A stretch of 64,000 nucleotides of DNA from Alphaproteobacteria bacterium 33-17 (lineage in GTDB: Bacteria > Pseudomonadota > Alphaproteobacteria > Rickettsiales > 33-17), in assembly GCA_001897445.1 (NCBI GenBank), contig MKSX01000027.1, positions 1 through 64,000 of the forward strand, given 5' to 3'. Of this stretch, positions 25,174 to 33,584 are shown piece after piece (within the stretch, counting starts at the first letter, position 1; every line of letters starts with the position of its first letter). A program made the position numbers and the translations under genes. A model generated the notes under the pieces. It saw only the letters and a program-made list of their open reading frames with translations, was not told the DNA's origin and ran no database searches.

Positions 25174-27051
25174 TCAAAAGGGGATTTCGTGACCGCCGTT
25201 TTTTGGCTTTTTCTTTAGGTGTTCATCGGAATTACTGTTTAATATGAGGTCTATTGATCTCTTTTTACCTACTAAATTGCTAAAGTGATCCTTAACTGGC
25301 TTAAAACTTGCTGTTTTCTTATCAACTAGAGTTTTGAGTACATCTCTTTTATCTTCTAATTTTGAAGCAATATTATTTAGCTCGTCTATAAATTTTTGAT
25401 CTTGAAAATAACTTATGGGAAAGGTATCAAGTAACTCCTGAAGTTTATCTGCAGAGGTAATTTTGATAATGATGTATAGAACCGATCCTTCAAATCTAGA
25501 TTCTTTAGATTTTTTGCTATGCTGTACTTCAAAGCCCTCTAAATACGAGACTATTTTATCGCAAATAAATTTTTTATAATCGAAATTGTGATGATTTTGA
25601 AAAATTAGTTTAAAAGCATCGATTACTTTATCCTGTAGTGCAAGCTGCCTAAATGCTGATACAAAGACTAATGACTTTGTATCGTTTAATGTATAGGTGC
25701 TAGCTTTAGCTACTTCCTTGATTAAAGCTGGTTTGAGGGATTCGTCTGCTAAGGCTTTAACAAAAAGCGTGCAGAAAATATAGTTAATCATTTCTAAGTT
25801 ACAAGAGAGTGCATTAGAAAAAATACTACCCTTGTTAGGATACTTTGCAAAAAGTAAATTTAATTGATTTTCTGTGGAAAGGTTTTTAAAGATTTCTATT
25901 AATACTGGGCTTAAATCAGATTGTTTTGATATATTAATAAGTTCTATGAAATCTTTATGATCCTTAAATATTGAGCTAGAAAAAAGTAACGCTTTGTCCT
26001 TTGTAATATTTTCATCAGAAAAATACTTAATGAAAAGATTTTTTTTAAGAATTAGTTCATTTACAGTAATAGGTGGAATATTGTTTTGTGGAACGGGATC
26101 TGTTAGGTCAATTACCTCTGGGGAAGGTCGATTTGTATTTGATCTTTCTACATGTATATTTTCTGGTAAGTTTGAGATCGGAGCTGTATTAGGTTGGTTA
26201 TTATTTGTATCAATTTCAATCCCTGATATTTTTGCTGCAATAATAGATTCAATAACTTCTTTTTTTCCATGCAGCTTTGAGGTAATGCGGTTTAATTCTG
26301 CTATAAACTCCTGATCATGAAAATAATAAGTAGGAAACGAATTAAGTACAGCTTTAAGATTGGTAATAGGAGTGCTATCAATTATTCCATAAAGAACAGA
26401 TATAGATTCAGCCTCTTTTTCTGCATAAATATTGTTATTAGGCGCATAAGTGAGTATATATTTTAAAAAACTATCGCAAACAGTTTTTTTATAATTTTCG
26501 TTATCAACATACTTAAAAATTATATTTAGATTACCTAATAAATTATTTTTAGAGCTAAGTAATACAATGGATGAAACCAACCTTGGGTATTTATATGACC
26601 TTAGCGTATATGTGGAGGTTTTTGATAGCAAGTCAGATAAAATTTGCGAGGTTTTTTTATGCTTTGTAACATTCAGTAAAATTTCAGAGAATATATGTTG
26701 AGATAATTCACTGTTATTAAAAAAAGCATTAAGAATAATTGAATTTTTTTTATAATCCTTAGTAAATGTTAAATTTAATTGTTCTTTTATAGATAGGTGG
26801 CTAAAAATTTCTATTATAATTGGGTTGCAATTAGAGTGGTTAGAAAGGGTTGCTATATCTTGAAATTCCTGTGACCTTATACTATGGTTTTTTGGATTCA
26901 TAGCTGCCGTGGCTTTCTGATAAAATTGTAATGCCGAATCTTTAGTTATTCCATTGGGAAAATAGGTTGTTAAAAAAGAGGTGCCTAAATTTTGATTAGC
27001 TTCTTTTTGATTCGTGTTGTGTATTTTATTACCACTATGAGACTTTGACAT
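25174..27051 (-). CDS. two-module paralog with NLS-like tail
   Basis: 625 residues. The module GITKDSALQFYQ...IIIEIFSHLSIKEQLNLTF recurs in the second half as NITKDKALLF...VLIEIFKNLSTENQLNLLF, so the protein is an internal duplication joined by a Pro/Asn-rich linker (about residues 275-325). Both halves also share the run (Y/F)P(T/I)(Y)YF-x-DQ-(E/K)-FI-x-ELN. The tail carries GKKRSID and KKKPKN, nuclear-signal-like. Same direction and paralogous to 23806-24960. Function unknown. Confidence 0.82.
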   Translation of the reverse strand: MSKSHSGNKIHNTNQKEANQNLGTSFLTTYFPNGITKDSALQFYQKATAAMNPKNHSIRSQEFQDIATLSNHSNCNPIIIEIFSHLSIKEQLNLTFTKDYKKNSIILNAFFNNSELSQHIFSEILLNVTKHKKTSQILSDLLSKTSTYTLRSYKYPRLVSSIVLLSSKNNLLGNLNIIFKYVDNENYKKTVCDSFLKYILTYAPNNNIYAEKEAESISVLYGIIDSTPITNLKAVLNSFPTYYFHDQEFIAELNRITSKLHGKKEVIESIIAAKISGIEIDTNNNQPNTAPISNLPENIHVERSNTNRPSPEVIDLTDPVPQNNIPPITVNELILKKNLFIKYFSDENITKDKALLFSSSIFKDHKDFIELINISKQSDLSPVLIEIFKNLSTENQLNLLFAKYPNKGSIFSNALSCNLEMINYIFCTLFVKALADESLKPALIKEVAKASTYTLNDTKSLVFVSAFRQLALQDKVIDAFKLIFQNHHNFDYKKFICDKIVSYLEGFEVQHSKKSKESRFEGSVLYIIIKITSADKLQELLDTFPISYFQDQKFIDELNNIASKLEDKRDVLKTLVDKKTASFKPVKDHFSNLVGKKRSIDLILNSNSDEHLKKKPKNGGHEIPF

Positions 27052-27157
27052 TTTGCAACCTGTTAAAATTTTGAATTTACTTTATAAAAAATGCCGTATT
27101 TAATGAATGTTAAGCAGCGCAATAACAGCTTATTAATCCTTTTTCTGTGTCTGTGTA

Positions 27158-28609
27158 TCATAATTTCCCTTTTACTCCGCTTGCATAATCAGGATGTATT
27201 TTTTCAAAATGTATCATTTGTCTGTCAATGATCTCTTTTGGCACGCCTTGCATAGAAGCAGCAATATTGCTATAGAGCCTGTCTTTTTGAGCATTATCAA
27301 ATAAATTCCATAAGTTTCTTGCCTGAGTATAATCATCTACCATTCCAATGCCTGAAGGGTCACGGTGATTATACCTGTCAGCATTGCCATTAATTTTGAG
27401 CGGCGGTTCCTTAAATTCTGGTTTTTCTTCTGCTCCATCAAAAGAATTAGGTTCATAATATGCATCTTTGTTACCTGATTTGCATCCTATAAAATTCATT
27501 GATCCGTCCTTATGATAATGATGCACAGGACATTTTGGCTGGTTTACAGGTAATGACTCATAATGCGTACCAAGTCGGTATCTATGCGCATCAGCATAGC
27601 TTAAAATACGAGCCTGAAGCATTTTATCAGGTGAAAAACCAATACCAGGCACAATATTACTAGGCGAGAATGCAGCTTGCTCAATTTCATTAAAATAGTT
27701 TTCAGGATTGCGGTTAAGTTCAAATACACCAACTTCTATAAGTGGGTAATCTTTATGTGGCCAAACTTTAGTTAAATCAAATGGATTATATAGGGTCTTT
27801 TCAGCATCCATTTCTGGCATTGCCTGAATATACATAGTCCATTTTGGGAAGTCTTTTTTATCTATAGCATTATATAGATCTTCCTGATAAGTTTCGCGTG
27901 ATTTACCTATTACTGCTTCGGACTCGCTATTAGTAAGGGTTTTATGACCTTGCTGCGTTTTAAAATGAAACTTCACCCAAAAGCGTTCATTTCCATTATT
28001 CCACATGCTATAAGTATGAGAACCATAGCCATTCATAAATCTTGGGCTTACTGGAATTCCGCGATCACTCATAAGCATGGTAATCTGATGTAATGCTTCA
28101 GGCGATAGGCTCCAAAAATCCCATGCTGCTGTAGAGCTTCTGAGGTTAGTTACAGGGTGACGTTTTTGCGTATGTATAAAATCAGGGAACTTCATAGGGT
28201 CGCGTACGAAAAATACCGGAGTATTGTTTCCTACTATATCCCAGTTACCTTCTTCAGTATAAAACTTAAGGGCAAATCCTCTAACATCGCGTTCAGCATC
28301 TGCTGCGCCCAGCTCACCTGCTACAGTTGAGAATCTTGCAAGCATTTCAGTGGTTTTTCCAACTTTTTCAAACAGTTTAGCTCTGGTATATTTTGTTATA
28401 TCGTTAGTTACGGTAAATGTTCCAAATGCGCCCCATCCCTTAGCATGTACAACTCTTTCTGGGATTCTTTCTCGGTTTTGATGAGCTAATTTTTCAATTA
28501 AGACATGATCCTGCATTAACAATGGCGCACGTGCGCCTGCACTTAAGCTATTTTGATTGTCAGCAATTGGCATCCCTGCGGTAGTAGTAAGTGTTGGTTT
28601 GTTGCTCAT
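27158..28609 (-). CDS. katA: catalase, small-subunit clade
   Basis: Heme catalase of 483 residues that converts hydrogen peroxide to water and oxygen. Distal His in [12 protein letters not shown], Asn in [11 protein letters not shown], proximal heme Tyr in [15 protein letters not shown] start at ATG 28609; the in-frame TTG at 28636 would add nine residues without a better ribosome site. The region upstream has TTGACA on the minus strand and the inverted repeat ACCCATCTAA/TTAGATGGGT (28615-28624 and 28671-28680). It is flanked by effector-like genes, and probably protects against host oxidants. Confidence 0.97.
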   Translation of the reverse strand: MSNKPTLTTTAGMPIADNQNSLSAGARAPLLMQDHVLIEKLAHQNRERIPERVVHAKGWGAFGTFTVTNDITKYTRAKLFEKVGKTTEMLARFSTVAGELGAADAERDVRGFALKFYTEEGNWDIVGNNTPVFFVRDPMKFPDFIHTQKRHPVTNLRSSTAAWDFWSLSPEALHQITMLMSDRGIPVSPRFMNGYGSHTYSMWNNGNERFWVKFHFKTQQGHKTLTNSESEAVIGKSRETYQEDLYNAIDKKDFPKWTMYIQAMPEMDAEKTLYNPFDLTKVWPHKDYPLIEVGVFELNRNPENYFNEIEQAAFSPSNIVPGIGFSPDKMLQARILSYADAHRYRLGTHYESLPVNQPKCPVHHYHKDGSMNFIGCKSGNKDAYYEPNSFDGAEEKPEFKEPPLKINGNADRYNHRDPSGIGMVDDYTQARNLWNLFDNAQKDRLYSNIAASMQGVPKEIIDRQMIHFEKIHPDYASGVKGKL

Positions 28610-28670
28610 ATGATACCCATCTAAAAGATATTTCAAACTAAAGTTATGTTAGTTAAGTTTACAATAAACC

Positions 28671-29711
28671 TTAGATGGGTGTCAATTTGATATGGGTTAA
28701 ATTATTAATATATTTGAAATTATATGTTCTTAAAGACCTATTACCTGCTATAAAGTCGACAAAATTACTTGCTTTTAATCCAGATAAAGCCACTTTTTTA
28801 ATTTCAGGTTTTAATGGGGCTTTAGTATCTGCTTCAATTTTGCTTAAATGTTTATTAATAATAGCAGTATTTGCTTTATTACCAGTTGCTCCTCTGAATA
28901 ATAAGTTTAGAGGTCTTAGGAACATTTTTTTGAATTTGAAGTTTTTCTTTTCGAGCATATAGTTCATACCAGAGCTAGCTAAATATGACAAAGAATATCT
29001 TGCTATAGTATTGTTAAACGCACCGCCGACAAAAGGTGAAGCCATGTTTAAAGCATTAGAGAATAAATAAGCTACACCAATTCTACGAGTTAAATTATGA
29101 GCGAAAATACCAGCTTGTTTAAGTGATGGTAAAGCAAAAGACCATGCATTATCGATTGTAGTTTTATGTTTTTTAGTGGCATATTGCATTGGGGTGAGTT
29201 TACTATCATTTTTTGCATTCACATTAGCACCCGCTTTAATTAAGCTATCAGCAATTAATGTATTATTTCTAGCAAGGGCAACATGAAGAGGGGTGTTATT
29301 ATCACGATCCAGAATGTTTAAATTAGCTTTGTTAGCTATTAGTAAGTTGGTAATAGCTAGATTGCCTGTAAACGCCGCATAATGCAATGCTGAATATTTT
29401 ATATCATCCTGCTTGTCAATAGCAGCACCTCTTGCAATAAGCATTGATAAAATGTCTTGCGTATCATAATGAACTGCATACATAAGAGGCGTTAAATCAT
29501 ATGCGTTTGGTAAATTAATATCAGCACCTTTATTAAGAATAAGTTTTGCTAACTTAAATTGCTTATGTTTAATTGAGTATAAAAGTGGCGTAAGTCCATT
29601 TACATTGCTATTGATTTCAGCGCTATCACCATCCAAACCTATAATATATTTCATTAAACTTTTTAGATCGTCGTCTGTTGGATTTTCTTTTATAAAATCA
29701 GATATAGCCAT
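28671..29711 (-). CDS. ankyrin-repeat protein with apolar C-terminal domain (3rd of operon)
   Basis: 346 residues. Five ankyrin repeats occupy about residues 40-190, with clear units such as NGLTPLLYSIKHKQFKLAK, DNNTPLHVALARNNTLI and SKLTPMQYATKKHK. The rest is partly hydrophobic and shares with the next two genes the element (R/S/T)PLN-(L/F)-(L/I)-(F/L)-RG (here LRPLNLLFRG) and an IEAD segment. AAGGGG lies six bases before the ATG. It lies 21 bases after the second gene of a three-gene operon. The apolar half could insert in a membrane with the ankyrin half displayed; host targeting is inferred. Confidence 0.87.
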   Translation of the reverse strand: MAISDFIKENPTDDDLKSLMKYIIGLDGDSAEINSNVNGLTPLLYSIKHKQFKLAKLILNKGADINLPNAYDLTPLMYAVHYDTQDILSMLIARGAAIDKQDDIKYSALHYAAFTGNLAITNLLIANKANLNILDRDNNTPLHVALARNNTLIADSLIKAGANVNAKNDSKLTPMQYATKKHKTTIDNAWSFALPSLKQAGIFAHNLTRRIGVAYLFSNALNMASPFVGGAFNNTIARYSLSYLASSGMNYMLEKKNFKFKKMFLRPLNLLFRGATGNKANTAIINKHLSKIEADTKAPLKPEIKKVALSGLKASNFVDFIAGNRSLRTYNFKYINNLTHIKLTPI

Positions 29712-29732
29712 ATTTATCCCCTTAATTACTTA

Positions 29733-30773
29733 TTAAGGTTGTCTATATTCCTTAAATGCTGAAGTTGCAAGGAAAAAATCTGCTTTTGTGCTAGTTTTGA
29801 AAGGATGTTTTTTAATTTCTTTTTCAACAAACGATGAAACTGGCTGCTTAGAATTAATCTGGTTCTGAATAAACTGGTTATCTGCCTCAATATTTCTCAC
29901 ATTACTTAATAACAAATTTAATGGAGTAGCTAATTTATTATTGATATGTAGTTTGTTTTGATTGTCCAGAAAATTCCCTATTTTAGATGCTGCCATTACT
30001 GAAGCAATATCTTGTAAGATTTTTAAAGATATTATTCTGTTTAAGAAGGGTACAGATGAAAATATAAACTTAAAACTACAGAATAAAGCGACTCTTCTTG
30101 CTGAAGCAAAAGCAAACTTCCCCCAGTTCTTTAAGCTTTTGAAATTGTTATGCCTGGCTTTGTCTAAATTATATCCAAATAGTGTGTCAGTAACGTTTTC
30201 AAGTATGGTTTTAGAATTATGTCTCTCTTTTAAATGAATACTGCCACCTGCATTTATAAGTTTATTTATAATAATGTCGTCACCTCTGACTAAAGCTCTT
30301 TTAAGTACACTCATGCCAAGGTCATTAACATCATTAATCTTTGCACCTTTTTGAATGAACTTATCAACAACCTCATCTGAACACCACTCAATTGCGTAGT
30401 ATAAAGGAGTTATATAAAATGTAGTTTGTGCATTTACATTTGCATTATGATCAAGTAAAAGGTTAAGTATCTCATTCTTTTTTTGATTATATTTACTATA
30501 TTCACTAATTGAGGCTAAATGCAGTAATGTGAATTTAGACTCATTGTCACAGAAATTAACATCTGCGCCTTTTTGTAGAAGTTTTGTTAGTAAAGCAATG
30601 TCTCTAATTTTTATTGCATAAGAAAGTGCATTATCCTTCGATTTAATTGCATCATCAAAGTCCTGATATTCATAAAATTCAGGTGAATCATCAGGAATAG
30701 TATCGAGGTATGCAAGCAATGCCGCAGAATTTGCAGAAGTTGCAGGATATATTATATAATCTTTAAGACGCAT
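29733..30773 (-). CDS. ankyrin-repeat protein with apolar C-terminal domain (2nd of operon)
   Basis: 346 residues, closest paralog of the protein from 30800-31873. Both begin MRLKDYII-x-PAT, share EFYEYQ, LLQKGADVNF / LLEKGANVNF, PL(Y/H)YAIEWCS and end FKEYRQP. Four ankyrin units, then SLKNWGKFAFASARR and an apolar region with ATPLNLLLSN. The DNA of the first ~38 codons is almost the same as that of its neighbour (54 bases identical at 30661-30714 and 31761-31814), so the duplication is recent or kept alike by gene conversion. Confidence 0.87.
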   Translation of the reverse strand: MRLKDYIIYPATSANSAALLAYLDTIPDDSPEFYEYQDFDDAIKSKDNALSYAIKIRDIALLTKLLQKGADVNFCDNESKFTLLHLASISEYSKYNQKKNEILNLLLDHNANVNAQTTFYITPLYYAIEWCSDEVVDKFIQKGAKINDVNDLGMSVLKRALVRGDDIIINKLINAGGSIHLKERHNSKTILENVTDTLFGYNLDKARHNNFKSLKNWGKFAFASARRVALFCSFKFIFSSVPFLNRIISLKILQDIASVMAASKIGNFLDNQNKLHINNKLATPLNLLLSNVRNIEADNQFIQNQINSKQPVSSFVEKEIKKHPFKTSTKADFFLATSAFKEYRQP

Positions 30774-30799
30774 GAGTTATACCTTAATTAAATGTTCTT

Positions 30800-31873
30800 T
30801 TATGGTTGTCTATATTCTTTGAATGCGGGGGTAGCGAGCAGTAAATCTTGCCAGTTAAATTTTCCAGGGTGCTTCTGAACTCTATTTTCAACCATGGCTG
30901 CAATAGGTTGTTGCGCCTTTTTAACATTAATTATGTTTTTAATATATGTAGTATCTTCGGTTTTATGGTTCACGCCGCGAAAAATAAAATTAAGAGGTGA
31001 TGCAAGCACACTATCAAAATGTATAAAGTTATTTTGATCAAGTACTGTACATAGTAATGATGTTAAAAGGTATTTAGAAGCAGTGTATAAGCTGTTTAAT
31101 ACTTTTGAATGACCTAAAAAGCTTTTTTTGCATAAATTGCTTAAAAGAGGAATGTTGCCAAATACATAACTAAAGCCAATATATACTAAAGCACGTCTTG
31201 CTGCAGAAAACGCAAAATTACCCCAATTCTTAAGGCTTTTGTAGTTATAGAAACGATCTTCATCAAGTTTTTTCCCAAATATTTTATCTATAGCAACGTC
31301 AGTGATTTCTCTCATATCTAGGTTTTTCATGTATGGATTTGCACCACCCTGAATGAGCTTTGTAACAATAGCATCATCGCCTCTAAGCATAGCATTTGTT
31401 AAAATGTACATCCCATCTTTATCGAATTCATTGAGTTTAGCGCCTTTTTGGATGAATTTATCAACAACTTCTGGCGAACACCACTCAATTGCATAGTGTA
31501 AAGGAGTAGCTCCAAATGTATCCAGCGCATTTACATCAGCGTTTCTGTCAAGTAGCAGGTTAATTATAAGATTGTTTTCCTGAAAAGTAGATTGATCCGC
31601 AAAAAATGAACTAAAATGTAATAAATTGAACGAAGTTTTATCTTCACAAAAATTAACGTTTGCACCTTTTTCAAGTAGCTTTCTTACAATATCAACCTGA
31701 CATGTTTTAATCGCATAGGTAAGTGCATTATCGTTATTAACGCCATTAGGAGTGTTATATTCCTGATATTCATAAAATTCAGGTGAATCATCAGGAATAG
31801 TATCGAGGTATGCAATCATTGCTGCAGAATTTGCGGGCGTTGCAGGATGTATTATATAATCTTTAAGACGCAT
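30800..31873 (-). CDS. ankyrin-repeat protein with apolar C-terminal domain (1st of operon)
   Basis: 357 residues, first gene behind a consensus promoter (31904-31932). Ankyrin repeats cover about residues 45-195 (ALTYAIKTCQVDIVRK, GATPLHYAIEWCSPE, GMYILTNAMLRGDD). Then SLKNWGNFAFSAARR and an apolar part with LASPLNFIFRG. This shared C-terminal domain has no name I know. The operon order is this gene, 29733, 28671, the last being the most diverged. Confidence 0.87.
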   Translation of the reverse strand: MRLKDYIIHPATPANSAAMIAYLDTIPDDSPEFYEYQEYNTPNGVNNDNALTYAIKTCQVDIVRKLLEKGANVNFCEDKTSFNLLHFSSFFADQSTFQENNLIINLLLDRNADVNALDTFGATPLHYAIEWCSPEVVDKFIQKGAKLNEFDKDGMYILTNAMLRGDDAIVTKLIQGGANPYMKNLDMREITDVAIDKIFGKKLDEDRFYNYKSLKNWGNFAFSAARRALVYIGFSYVFGNIPLLSNLCKKSFLGHSKVLNSLYTASKYLLTSLLCTVLDQNNFIHFDSVLASPLNFIFRGVNHKTEDTTYIKNIINVKKAQQPIAAMVENRVQKHPGKFNWQDLLLATPAFKEYRQP

Positions 31874-31903
31874 GAACGTTACCGTAGTTTAATATTGCGG
31901 TTT

Positions 31904-31932
31904 ATTATACCTATAAATTAACTGTTTGTCAA
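31904..31932 (-). promoter_or_regulatory. promoter of the three-gene ankyrin operon
   Basis: On the minus strand TTGACA (31932-31927), 17 bases, TATAAT (31909-31904): full consensus. GTTAAT occupies bases 5-10 of the spacer. Confidence 0.75.
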
Positions 31933-31937
31933 TAAAT

Positions 31938-33353
31938 TTATGATATATTAACCTGGACGTTACTAAGTAACAGCTGTTCTTTAAGTTCTGCGTGCAGTCT
32001 TTCTAAGCCGTTTTCGTTAAATGACTCAAATCTAATAACAAGTGCAGGCTGGGTATTAGATACTCTAAGTAACCACCATCCATCATTTGTATCGACTCTA
32101 AGTCCATCAATATCAAGGAAATTTGCTTTTTTTGTAACTAGCCTTTCTCTGATTTCTTCAATAACATCAAATTTTCTATCATCTGCACATTCTATGCGTA
32201 CTTCAGGAGTAATAAAACTTTTGGGAAGTTCATCAAAGTCGCTTGAAATATCGCCGCCCTGACTAATAATTTCTAACACCCTTATTGCGCCATAAATCCC
32301 GTCATCATATCCAAAATATTTATCGGCAAAGAAAATATGGCCACTTACTTCGCCAGCAAGTTTTGCTTTAAGTTCAGGCATTTTTGCTTTAATATTTGAA
32401 TGCCCAGTTTTCCAGAGTAATGGAACGCAGCCCAAATTTGCTATGTAATCGAATATAACCTTACTTGATTTAATATCAAGAATAACGCTCATGGATGGGT
32501 TTTTCTTTACCATAAATTTAGCAAATATAGCTAGTAATTGGTCGCCTGAAAAAATTCTGCCTTTTTTATCCACTACAACAACGCGGTCAGCGTCACCATC
32601 AAGTGCAATACCTACACTACAGTTTTCTTTTATCACAAAATCAATGAGTTGCTTAAGATTTTTGTGAACTGTAGGATCTGGATCATGACCAGGGAAGGTG
32701 CCATCAATTTTACCATTTAAAATGTAATGGGTACCTGGCATAATTGAGCTTAACGCCTGAACAACCTTAGCGCCAGAGCCATTAGATACGTCCCATGCTA
32801 CTTTAAAGTCTGTGGTGCCAAATGTAGCAGAATTGTATAAAGTGGTAACGTAATTGTCGAAAGTATTAGAATCATAAATACGCTTTCCAGTAGCCATAAT
32901 TTTGCCCTGAAAGCCGTTTTTCATGATGGTCAGTAATTCTTTAATTTGCTCACCGTAAAATGGTTTTTTACCGAATACAAATTTAAAGCCGTTATAGTCA
33001 GGCTGATTATGTGAGCCAGTAATCATTATTCCATGTTCAATATTCGACGTATTGGTAGAATAATAAAGCATAGGAGTAGGACACATGCCAATATCAAATA
33101 CATCCACCCCAACAGAAGTGATCCCGTCAACCAGCTCTTTAAGTAGCATTGGCGTACTCATTCTGCCGTCATACCCTATACATATTTTACGAATAGGACT
33201 GTTATTAACGATATACCAGGCAAAAGCTTTGCCAATGTAATAGGCATCCTGAGCAAATAGGGTAGTGCCTATAAGTCCGCGTATGTCATATTCTCTGAAT
33301 GTTGTTGGATTTATGTAGTGGGAGTAGACGTCTTCTAGCACAGCGAAGCTCAT
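31938..33353 (-). CDS. phosphomannomutase/phosphoglucomutase (AlgC type)
   Basis: Alpha-D-phosphohexomutase of 471 residues supplying sugar-1-phosphates for surface polysaccharide. Opens with TFREYDIRG; phosphoserine loop TGSHNQPDYNGFK; metal-binding DGDADRVVVVD; sugar-binding GEVSGHIFF. I place the start at ATG 33353. A longer open frame reaches 33416 but its first 21 codons run antisense through tRNA-His and are not protein. It is probably transcribed downstream of tRNA-His. The glycosyltransferase at 54420-55352 could work in the same pathway. Confidence 0.94.
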   Translation of the reverse strand: MSFAVLEDVYSHYINPTTFREYDIRGLIGTTLFAQDAYYIGKAFAWYIVNNSPIRKICIGYDGRMSTPMLLKELVDGITSVGVDVFDIGMCPTPMLYYSTNTSNIEHGIMITGSHNQPDYNGFKFVFGKKPFYGEQIKELLTIMKNGFQGKIMATGKRIYDSNTFDNYVTTLYNSATFGTTDFKVAWDVSNGSGAKVVQALSSIMPGTHYILNGKIDGTFPGHDPDPTVHKNLKQLIDFVIKENCSVGIALDGDADRVVVVDKKGRIFSGDQLLAIFAKFMVKKNPSMSVILDIKSSKVIFDYIANLGCVPLLWKTGHSNIKAKMPELKAKLAGEVSGHIFFADKYFGYDDGIYGAIRVLEIISQGGDISSDFDELPKSFITPEVRIECADDRKFDVIEEIRERLVTKKANFLDIDGLRVDTNDGWWLLRVSNTQPALVIRFESFNENGLERLHAELKEQLLLSNVQVNIS

Positions 33354-33373
33354 ACATAAGATGTTAAATATAA

Positions 33374-33450
33374 TGGGGCGAGCTATGGGAATCGAACCCA
33401 CGACCCTCAGAACCACAACCTGATGCTCTAACCAACTGAGCTAAGCCCGC
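33374..33450 (-). tRNA. tRNA-His (GTG)
   Basis: 77-base cloverleaf. The acceptor GCGGGCT pairs with AGCTCGC (one G-U), the anticodon loop TTGTGGT gives GTG, the discriminator is C and CCA is encoded (complement of 33374-33376). The base before the 5' end (33451) encodes G-1, the tRNA-His identity element that pairs with C73. Confidence 0.97.
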
Positions 33451-33490
33451 CATTATGCCGATATAACCGTAGTTAAATCTGTACTTCAGT

Positions 33491-33519
33491 TTTATATGTT
33501 ATAGCCAAATTATAGTCAA
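33491..33519 (-). promoter_or_regulatory. promoter of tRNA-His
   Basis: On the minus strand TTGACT (33519-33514), 17 bases, TATAAA (33496-33491). It may also serve the mutase gene downstream. Confidence 0.6.
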
Positions 33520-33533
33520 GCTTAAAATCACAT

Positions 33534-33570
33534 AAAAACACCATTTTTTTAGTAAAAAACAGTGTTTTTT
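33534..33570 (-). terminator. rho-independent terminator after the 33585-35231 gene
   Basis: AAAAACAC (33534-33541) pairs with GTGTTTTT (33562-33569), with a further inner T/A stem. On the minus strand the stem is followed by a T run; the plus side also ends in T, so it may act both ways. Confidence 0.65.
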
Positions 33571-33584
33571 ATAATTATTAAGTT

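Noticed and set aside
25994..26314. Plus-strand open frame inside the two-module effector gene
   Set aside because: It is antisense to a long gene with paralog support and has no recognisable product.
33354..33416. N-terminal extension of the phosphohexomutase frame
   Set aside because: These codons lie in tRNA-His; the family start fits ATG 33353.
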